A stretch of DNA of 11,571 bases, taken from JABDCI01 sp964475835. Lineage in GTDB: Bacteria > Verrucomicrobiota > Verrucomicrobiia > JABWAM01. Below, in pieces: positions 6,793 to 11,571 of this stretch. Numbering within the stretch: position 1 is the stretch's first letter; every line of letters starts with the position of its first letter. The stretch covers positions 1 to 11,571 of the forward strand of contig CAYYYL010000060.1 of assembly GCA_964475835.1 (NCBI GenBank), read 5' to 3'. Both the position numbers and the translations under genes were made by a program. The notes under the pieces are model-generated. The model ran no database searches, was not told the origin of the DNA, and saw nothing but the letters and a program-made list of their open reading frames with translations.

Positions 6793-7914
6793 CTAGGGCG
6801 TGTCTTTCAACGCGTCGTTGATGCCCTGCATATAGGCGGCTGCACCCTTCAAAATCTGGTAGCTCATGAAGATGACGACCATGAGGTAGATGATGCGCGG
6901 GAGCCATGTGGCGAGTTGATCGAGACTTTTTTTCCATACCTCCTGATAGTGGGTGGAAAGACGTTGCAGCATGTCGTCCATGCGTCCGCTTTGTTCGCCG
7001 GTGGCCCAGATCTGGATCAGCATTTCGGGAAAGAGTCCCGTTGTAGCCATGGCTTCACTCACACCCAGTTGATGTTGAAGGTGGGGCTCCATCTTCGAGT
7101 AGGCATGTTGGAGGATGGGGCTTCCGATGATGGTGCCGGCGTGTCGGACTGCATCAAGCACCCCATATCCGGCATTCAGCATGAGCCGGACGGCTTCCAC
7201 CCACTGGCTGAGAACATAATTGAAACGGACCGATCCCACGATGGGAGCCTGGCGAAGGAAAAAATCGGTGCCGAGCGCGGTGGCGTGTGTGGCAAGCAGC
7301 TTTCGGAAAAGCATGGCGGAGGCGGCGATGAGGCAGACAAGTCCTACAAGGGTTCCCACCGTATCCCGGAGATAGTCGAGTCCTGTATAATTCTGGGTGC
7401 TCGAGAAAAGGCGGGGCAGGTTTATGATGAAAAGGGCGGCGACGAGGTTGAGTGCCGGGAGGACGCTGGCGGAAAGGATGCGGCTTTTTGCCTGTGCACG
7501 GAGCATGTGGTGCTTGGAGAGGGACAGGAGGGAGGTGTCGATGGCCCCGCTTCGTTCGGCGATGCCGAGGATTTGATGATCGAGTTCCGGGAAGGAACGA
7601 AGGTGGTTCGCCATCGCGTCGGTGAAGGGATATCCCTGAAGGACGTCGGATCGGATTTGCACCACGGTGGATTGCATCACGCGGGGCGCCGTTTTTTGCA
7701 GGGTGGTGAGCGCCTGCTGGATGCCGACCCCCGCCTGGACCATCGTCCCCAGCTGTTCGTAGAAAAGGGATAGATGTTTGGAGGAGAAACGGCGTTTGCT
7801 TGTGGACGGGGTTCGGACAAAAGGGGCGGGCTGAACGGGGGGGGCGCCAGGTAGGATGGTATTTTCCGCGTTATCCTGAAGCGGACGACTGTCTTCTCCG
7901 GACTGAAATTCCAT
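6793..7914 (-). CDS. Type II secretion / type IV pilus inner-membrane platform protein (GspF/PilC family)
   Basis: With the ATG at 7912-7914 the protein has 373 residues; an in-frame GTG at 7965 would add 17 unlikely residues (MICHLISPPK...). Neither start has a clear ribosome site. After a proline-rich N-terminus (~1-40), it shows the family's duplicated cytoplasmic domain. The first repeat, about 46-140, contains FPELDHQILGIAERSG; the second, about 232-330, contains FPEMLIQIWATGEQSG. These two phrases align with each other, and the F(P)E...GE.SG form is the T2SSF signature. Hydrophobic segments lie near 145-170, 186-206 and 335-357. Such proteins form the membrane platform that couples the assembly ATPase to pseudopilin or pilin assembly. 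No ATPase, pilin, secretin or prepilin peptidase gene is nearby, so this is an orphan locus whose partners must be elsewhere. A type IV pilus role is equally possible. Confidence 0.88.
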   Translation of the reverse strand: MEFQSGEDSRPLQDNAENTILPGAPPVQPAPFVRTPSTSKRRFSSKHLSLFYEQLGTMVQAGVGIQQALTTLQKTAPRVMQSTVVQIRSDVLQGYPFTDAMANHLRSFPELDHQILGIAERSGAIDTSLLSLSKHHMLRAQAKSRILSASVLPALNLVAALFIINLPRLFSSTQNYTGLDYLRDTVGTLVGLVCLIAASAMLFRKLLATHATALGTDFFLRQAPIVGSVRFNYVLSQWVEAVRLMLNAGYGVLDAVRHAGTIIGSPILQHAYSKMEPHLQHQLGVSEAMATTGLFPEMLIQIWATGEQSGRMDDMLQRLSTHYQEVWKKSLDQLATWLPRIIYLMVVIFMSYQILKGAAAYMQGINDALKDTP

Positions 7915-8002
7915 CGTGCAAAACACCGTGCGGGGTTTTGGCGGTGAAATCAAGTGGCAGATCACAAAAATGGATTTTCAAGAAAGAGGGTAGACAGGAC
8001 TA

Positions 8003-8107
8003 CAGATTGACACAGATTTTCGAAGATTACAGAGGCAGATTGCCAATGCCGCAATGCGGCATTGGCAAAAACCTTCAGAAAAATCTGCGAAAATCTGTGT
8101 CAATCTG
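8003..8107. repeat. Compound palindromic element upstream of ffh
   Basis: Outer arms at 8003-8022 and 8088-8107 are perfect 20-bp reverse complements (CAGATTGACACAGATTTTCG) and continue inward with one mismatch for about six more bases. Nested inside is a second palindrome at 8041-8067 with 13-bp arms (TGCCAATGCCGCA) around a single central A. It fills much of the 7966-8233 gap, which holds the start regions of two divergent genes (gspF-like and ffh). It is probably a dispersed extragenic repeat; a regulatory role in the divergent promoters is possible but unproven. I could not identify a convincing ffh promoter in the rest of the gap. Confidence 0.8.
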
Positions 8108-8233
8108 CGTTTCCTTCTGGTTTGGACTGCCTCTCGCAGTGATTCTGTTCAAATTGGACCACTAACCTCTCGTCTCCCAGCTTGCATTCCCAAGTCATTT
8201 CCGGAAGATTGAGGGTTCCCTTTAATCTTTTCT

Positions 8234-9586
8234 ATGCTCGATGCACTGACAGGAAAACTTCAGGATATTTTCAAAAACCTGCGCGGTTACGGCAAGTTGA
8301 GCGAGTCGAACATCGCCGATGCCTTGCGCGAGGTGCGAATCGCCTTGCTGGAGGCGGACGTCAACTACGACGTCGCCGTACAATTCATCACCCGGGTGCA
8401 GGAGAAGGCGCTGGGCAAGGAGGTGTTGCGCAGTGTCACCCCGGGGCAGCAGGTCGTCAAAGTGATCCACGACGAACTTGTGGAGATCCTGGGTGGGGCC
8501 AGTGCACCGCTGACGCTTTCAGGGTCGCCGACGAGGATGATCATGGTGGGGTTGAATGGTTCCGGCAAAACGACCACGACCGGGAAGCTGGCCAAATTTT
8601 TGCAAGGGCAGGGACGTCAACCTTTGTTGGTGGCGTGCGACGTCTACCGGCCTGCGGCGATCGAGCAGTTGAAGATGCTGGGCGCCCAGTTGAATGTGCC
8701 GGTGTTTTCGCTCATGGGGGAAATGGATGTGTCGCGGATCGCCCAGCAGGCGTTGCAATTCGCCCAGGTTCAACAGAGGAATATCGTGTTGTTCGACACG
8801 GCGGGGCGTTTTCAGATCGACGAACCCCTGATGGACGAGCTGGTCCGTCTCAAGGAGGTGGTGAAGCCCCAGGAGGTGCTTCTCGTGGCCGATGCTGCAA
8901 CGGGGCAGGAGGCGGCGAATGTGGCGAAGGCGTTTGATACGCGGATTGGGCTGACCGGATTTATTCTTTCGAAAATGGATGGCGATGCCCGGGGTGGTGC
9001 GGCGCTTTCCATTCATTCCGTGACCGGCAAACCGGTAAAATTTGTGGGAACCGGGGAAAAACTGGAGGATCTGGAGGAGTTTCACCCTGATCGTCTGGCG
9101 TCCCGGATCCTGGGCATGGGCGATATTTTGAGTCTGGTGGAGAAGGCCCAGACGGCGGTGGATGAGGAGAAAATAGTCGAGTTGGAGAAGAAGATGCGGG
9201 CCAACCAGTTCAGCCTGCAGGACTTCCTTGATCAGCTCCTCGCCATCCGAAAGATGGGACCCCTGGAAAATCTGCTTGCGATGTTACCGGGGGCTGCTAA
9301 CATGAAAAACTTGGCTGTTAATGAAAAACAGATGGTGGGCATTCAGGCCATCATCCAGTCCATGACAGCCAGGGAGCGCGAGCATCCTGAGATCTTGAAC
9401 GGTCGGCGCAGGCTTCGCATTGCCAAGGGCAGTGGAACCTCGGTGGCGCAGGTAAACGACCTGCTCAAGCGATTCGGGATGATGCGCAAAATGATGAAAA
9501 ACATGGGAAGCATGGGGAAGATGATGGCACGCATGGGCAAAATGCCCGGCATGGGTGCCATGCCTCCCTTGGGACGCTTTCGATAA
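8234..9586 (+). CDS. ffh: Signal recognition particle GTPase Ffh (SRP54)
   Basis: The 450-residue protein part of the bacterial signal recognition particle. With 4.5S RNA it binds signal sequences on translating ribosomes and docks with FtsY at the membrane. Domains in order: N domain (~1-95); G domain (~96-295) with P-loop GLNGSGKTTTTGKLA (106-120), DVYRPAAIEQL (136-146), DTAGRFQIDE (188-197), SKMDGDARGG (246-255) and GTGEK (272-276); M domain (~300-450) with the RNA-binding stretch RIAKGSGTSVAQVNDLLKRF (395-414) and a Met-rich tail (416-443) that lines the signal-peptide groove. Length and order are normal. The P-loop has Asn where most bacteria have Gln (GLQGSGKTT), and Phe replaces Leu in DTAGRL; both are mild changes. 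No strong Shine-Dalgarno precedes the ATG. rpsP starts 22 nt downstream, so ffh probably leads an operon with rpsP and khpA. Confidence 0.97.
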   Translation: MLDALTGKLQDIFKNLRGYGKLSESNIADALREVRIALLEADVNYDVAVQFITRVQEKALGKEVLRSVTPGQQVVKVIHDELVEILGGASAPLTLSGSPTRMIMVGLNGSGKTTTTGKLAKFLQGQGRQPLLVACDVYRPAAIEQLKMLGAQLNVPVFSLMGEMDVSRIAQQALQFAQVQQRNIVLFDTAGRFQIDEPLMDELVRLKEVVKPQEVLLVADAATGQEAANVAKAFDTRIGLTGFILSKMDGDARGGAALSIHSVTGKPVKFVGTGEKLEDLEEFHPDRLASRILGMGDILSLVEKAQTAVDEEKIVELEKKMRANQFSLQDFLDQLLAIRKMGPLENLLAMLPGAANMKNLAVNEKQMVGIQAIIQSMTAREREHPEILNGRRRLRIAKGSGTSVAQVNDLLKRFGMMRKMMKNMGSMGKMMARMGKMPGMGAMPPLGRFR

Positions 9587-9608
9587 ATAACTGAATGCTG
9601 GAGAAATT

Positions 9609-9857
9609 ATGGCAGTGCGAATTCGTTTGAAACGGATGGGTGGATTGAATGATCCTTATTTTCGAGTCGTGGTGGCTGACAAGCGCAGCCCCCGCGATGG
9701 ACGTTTTATTGAGGAGATCGGCACCTACAACCCCAAGGTAAAGGGAACCAACTACAAGCTGGATGTGGAACGTGCCAATCATTGGATTTCCAAGGGAGCA
9801 GTACCTTCGGATACCGTTCGCAGCCTTCTGAAGAAGGCCGCGAAGGCAGCGGCTTGA
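9609..9857 (+). CDS. rpsP: 30S ribosomal protein bS16
   Basis: An 82-residue protein of the small ribosomal subunit that binds 16S rRNA and aids 30S assembly. The N-terminus MAVRIRLKRMGGLNDPYFRV is the classic bS16 signature, followed by VADKRSPRDGRFIEEIGTYNP and a C-terminal WISKGAVPSDTVRSLLKKA. Length is normal. GGAG at 9600-9603 lies 5 nt before the ATG, a good ribosome site. It sits between ffh and khpA, the order found in many bacteria, and is probably co-transcribed with both. Confidence 0.98.
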   Translation: MAVRIRLKRMGGLNDPYFRVVVADKRSPRDGRFIEEIGTYNPKVKGTNYKLDVERANHWISKGAVPSDTVRSLLKKAAKAAA

Positions 9858-9921
9858 TGACGCTGCGGCGTTGAGACCCGGCGAAGGTCTGGAGCACCAG
9901 GGAATAGAATGGGAGTGAACT

Positions 9922-10215
9922 ATGAAAGCATTCGTCGAATTTGTGGTTAAAGCGCTGGTGGATTTCCCCGATCAGGTGGATGTGCGTGAGGTGGATGGGG
10001 AACGCGCCGTGGTGTACGAACTTCGTCTGAACAAGACCGACATTGGCAAGGTGATCGGCAAACAGGGGCGCACCATCCAGTCCCTCCGGACACTGGTCAA
10101 TGGCGCAAGCGCCAAGCTTGGCAAACGCGCCATGGTGGAGATCATTGAAGATGTTCCTTATCAGAAACCGTCTTCGGATAGCTCTGTCCAGCCTGGTGAA
10201 AACAGCATTTCTTGA
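9922..10215 (+). CDS. khpA: KH-domain RNA-binding protein KhpA (YlqC family)
   Basis: A 97-residue small RNA-binding protein of the single-KH family encoded between rpsP and trmD in many bacteria. It is known in other species to pair with KhpB and bind many RNAs, with links to ribosome and cell-wall control. The KH motif GKVIGKQGRTIQSLRTLV (residues 42-59) contains the GxxG loop GKQG at 46-49. The N-terminus MKAFVEFVVKALVDFPDQV is typical. Usual length is about 75-80 residues; here residues ~79-97 form an extra polar tail (PYQKPSSDSSVQPGENSIS), likely disordered. GGGAG at 9911-9915 gives a good ribosome site 6 nt before the ATG. Confidence 0.94.
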   Translation: MKAFVEFVVKALVDFPDQVDVREVDGERAVVYELRLNKTDIGKVIGKQGRTIQSLRTLVNGASAKLGKRAMVEIIEDVPYQKPSSDSSVQPGENSIS

Positions 10216-10227
10216 TGGTTTGAGGGA

Positions 10228-10391
10228 GACAGAAGTCAGGAGACAGGAGTCAGAAGAAAAGCTGTCTCGCTTTGCTCTAAAAAAGAGAGTTTTTGTTTTC
10301 ACGCTATATAAGCATTTTATACATGTCATTCTGAGGAGCGAAGCGACGAAGAATCTCTCTGCATTCTGTCTTCTGTCTCCTGACTCCTGTC
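10228..10391. repeat. 164-bp imperfect inverted-repeat element between khpA and trmD
   Basis: Arms at 10228-10255 and 10364-10391 are 28-nt reverse complements with three mismatches, made of GACAG/GGAGTCAGGAGACAG-type units. The core is AT-richer and contains ACATGTCATTCTGAGGAGCG followed by AAGCGACGAAGAATCTCT (10321-10358). This resembles the GTCATTCTGAGCGAAGCGAAGAATCT intergenic repeat that I recall as widespread in environmental bacterial genomes. It has no coding capacity. The element lies inside what is usually a tight operon, ends 13 nt before the trmD ATG and leaves no visible ribosome site, so it may alter trmD expression. Confidence 0.8.
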
Positions 10392-10404
10392 TTCCTTCCG
10401 CAGT

Positions 10405-11073
10405 ATGAGAATCGACATTGTCACTCTTTTCCCCCGCATGTTCGAGGGACCGCTTGATGAGAGCATTCTGAAAAAAGCGCGGGAACACGGGTTCGTCCAG
10501 ATCGAGATTCACAACGTGCGCGACCATGCGGAAGGTAAACATCGGATCACGGATGACCGTCCCTTTGGAGGCGGGCCCGGAATGGTCATGAAGGTGGAGC
10601 CGATGGTGCGATGCATCGAATCGGTGAAGAAACCGGAGTCCCGTGTCATTCTTTTGACGCCCCAGGGAAAGCGTCTCGAACAATCCATGCTTCAACGTCT
10701 GGCGAAGGAGAAACATCTGATTCTTGTATGCGGTCATTACGAAGGGGTGGATGATCGTGTTCGCCAGATGGTGGTGGATGAGGAAATTTCCATCGGCGAC
10801 TACGTTCTGACCAATGGCGCCATTCCCGCAATGGTGGTCGTCGACGGCGTTTCCCGGTTGTTGCCAGGGGTGCTGGGGCACGAGGATTCGGCGAAGGATG
10901 AATCATTCAGCCATGGACAGTTGGAATATCCGCAATTCACACGGCCGGAAGAGTTTAGAGGGATGAAAGTGCCGGAGGTTCTCCTTTCCGGAAACCATCA
11001 GGAGATCGCCAAATGGCGCCAGGAGATGAGCGAAAAACGCACCCAAACCCAGAGGCCGGATTTGTTGAAGTGA
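10405..11073 (+). CDS. trmD: tRNA (guanine-37-N1)-methyltransferase TrmD
   Basis: A 222-residue SPOUT-class enzyme that methylates G37 of tRNAs using S-adenosylmethionine, which prevents +1 frameshifting; normally essential. Motifs: MRIDIVTLFPRMF (1-13); FGGGPGMVMK (54-63); the trefoil-knot SAM site LLTPQGK (83-89), CGHYEGVDDR (109-118), EISIGDYVLTNGAIPAMV (127-144) and LPGVLGHEDS (153-162); LEYPQFTRPEEFRG (173-186); VPEVLLSGNHQEIAKWR (189-205). It is a little shorter than the usual ~240-250, mainly at the C-terminus. If aligned on the SF motif, E166 sits at the position of the proposed catalytic Asp (D169 in E. coli), with D165 beside it. The start ATG follows a repeat element and has no clear Shine-Dalgarno, but the family N-terminus fixes it. 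Confidence 0.96.
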   Translation: MRIDIVTLFPRMFEGPLDESILKKAREHGFVQIEIHNVRDHAEGKHRITDDRPFGGGPGMVMKVEPMVRCIESVKKPESRVILLTPQGKRLEQSMLQRLAKEKHLILVCGHYEGVDDRVRQMVVDEEISIGDYVLTNGAIPAMVVVDGVSRLLPGVLGHEDSAKDESFSHGQLEYPQFTRPEEFRGMKVPEVLLSGNHQEIAKWRQEMSEKRTQTQRPDLLK

Positions 11074-11150
11074 ACCGAGTCATTTTAGCGGCGGTCATAA
11101 GAGCGCTGTTCCAGGGCATAAAGGGACCCACTATTTCTGGAAAATAATGA

Positions 11151-11178
11151 TTGAGAATCGAGGACAATTCTGTATCAT
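11151..11178 (+). promoter_or_regulatory. Putative sigma-70-type promoter for rplS
   Basis: TTGAGA at 11151-11156 and TATCAT at 11173-11178, 16 nt apart, fit a housekeeping promoter. The predicted start near 11185 leaves a leader of about 35 nt. This gives rplS its own transcript in addition to any read-through from trmD, which is consistent with the 146-nt gap. No known L19 leader structure is evident. Confidence 0.5.
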
Positions 11179-11219
11179 GTATGACTCTCCATTTTTTAAA
11201 CCGTAAACCGATTTGAGCC

Positions 11220-11571
11220 ATGAATCCGATTGTTTCGAAAATCAGCCGTGAAAACCTGAAGACCAACGCCGGGGCGTTTCGCATCGGAGACAGCGTCCGT
11301 GTGCACACCAAGGTCATCGAAGGTGAAAAAGAGCGTATCCAGGTCTTCGCCGGTGTGGTGATCGCCCGTAAGGGCAGCGGCATCCAGGAGGCGTTCACGG
11401 TTCGCCGTATCAGCTACGGTGAGGGTGTGGAGCGTGTGTTTCCGTTGAATTCCCCCCGCATCGAAAAAGTCGAGGTGGAGCATCGTGGCAAGACCCGCCG
11501 TTCCAAGCTCTATTACCTGCGCACTCGTGAGGGCAAGGGCGCCATGAAGGTGAAGGAAATGGGCCGTCAGG
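11220..11571 (+). CDS. rplS: 50S ribosomal protein bL19 (3' end beyond window)
   Basis: The frame from the ATG at 11220 stays open to the window end, giving the first 117 residues of ribosomal protein bL19, which lies at the 30S-50S interface. Signature parts: FRIGDSVRVHTKVIEGEKER, then IQVFAGVVIARKGSG, FTVRRISYGEGVERVFPLNSP, and RRSKLYYLRTREGKGAMKVKE near the end. E. coli bL19 is 115 residues, so only a short tail should lie beyond the window. A weak GAG precedes the ATG. Its place after trmD matches the conserved rpsP-rimM/khpA-trmD-rplS order. rimM, often found between khpA and trmD, is absent here. Confidence 0.96.
   Translation, partial: MNPIVSKISRENLKTNAGAFRIGDSVRVHTKVIEGEKERIQVFAGVVIARKGSGIQEAFTVRRISYGEGVERVFPLNSPRIEKVEVEHRGKTRRSKLYYLRTREGKGAMKVKEMGRQ

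Noticed and set aside
6916..7773. 285-codon open frame on the plus strand
   Set aside because: Antisense to the GspF-family gene, whose duplicated domains are clear; the translation is a Gly/His/Glu-rich shadow.
8182..8937. 251-codon open frame on the plus strand overlapping the start of ffh
   Set aside because: Frame-shifted shadow of ffh; Gly/Arg/Ala-rich with no motif.
9846..9866. GCAGCG/CGCTGC hairpin at the end of rpsP
   Set aside because: Only a 6-bp stem overlapping the stop codon and no T-tract; not enough for a terminator between rpsP and khpA.
9706..10881. 391-codon open frame on the minus strand
   Set aside because: It lies antisense to rpsP, khpA, the repeat element and trmD, all firmly identified; its translation is His-rich, low in familiar motifs and crosses a repeat.

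Overview
The window is a stretch of bacterial chromosome of moderate to high GC. It holds ten genes or gene parts and unusually many intergenic palindromic repeats. The right half carries the common bacterial block ffh - rpsP - khpA - trmD - rplS. The gene order, full peptidoglycan capability (murA), and the style of repeats between genes suggest a Verrucomicrobiota or other PVC-group bacterium. That placement is an inference from style and has not been tested by phylogeny.

Layout: (1) 1-533 is the 3' end of a PLP-dependent threonine aldolase-type gene, followed directly by a 27-bp perfect hairpin. (2) 681-2750 encodes a 689-residue two-domain protein: a glutamine-amidotransferase/DUF4350-like N-terminal half and a C-terminal half that looks like a DUF6421-type, M49-like gluzincin with HDRAH in place of HExxH. 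(3) On the minus strand, a two-gene module runs from 5060 to 2894: a saccharopine-dehydrogenase-family oxidoreductase, then a secreted HELTH...NEGFAEY metallopeptidase. Two inverted copies of one ~146-bp repeat bracket this module, and the left copy supplies the peptidase's stop codon. (4) murA (plus strand) follows, then an orphan GspF/PilC-type inner-membrane protein (minus strand). (5) A compound palindromic element sits upstream of ffh, and the translation/secretion operon follows. A fourth repeat type lies between khpA and trmD, and a separate promoter precedes rplS, which runs off the window.

How the genes work together: Ffh (protein targeting), bS16 and bL19 (ribosome), KhpA (RNA binding) and TrmD (tRNA m1G37 methylation) are a conserved translation and secretion set. 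MurA starts peptidoglycan precursor synthesis. The left half is accessory. Its most unusual protein is the 681-2750 product, which faces a second metallopeptidase-like gene convergently across a repeat element. No CRISPR array, tRNA, rRNA, transposase or phage gene was found.
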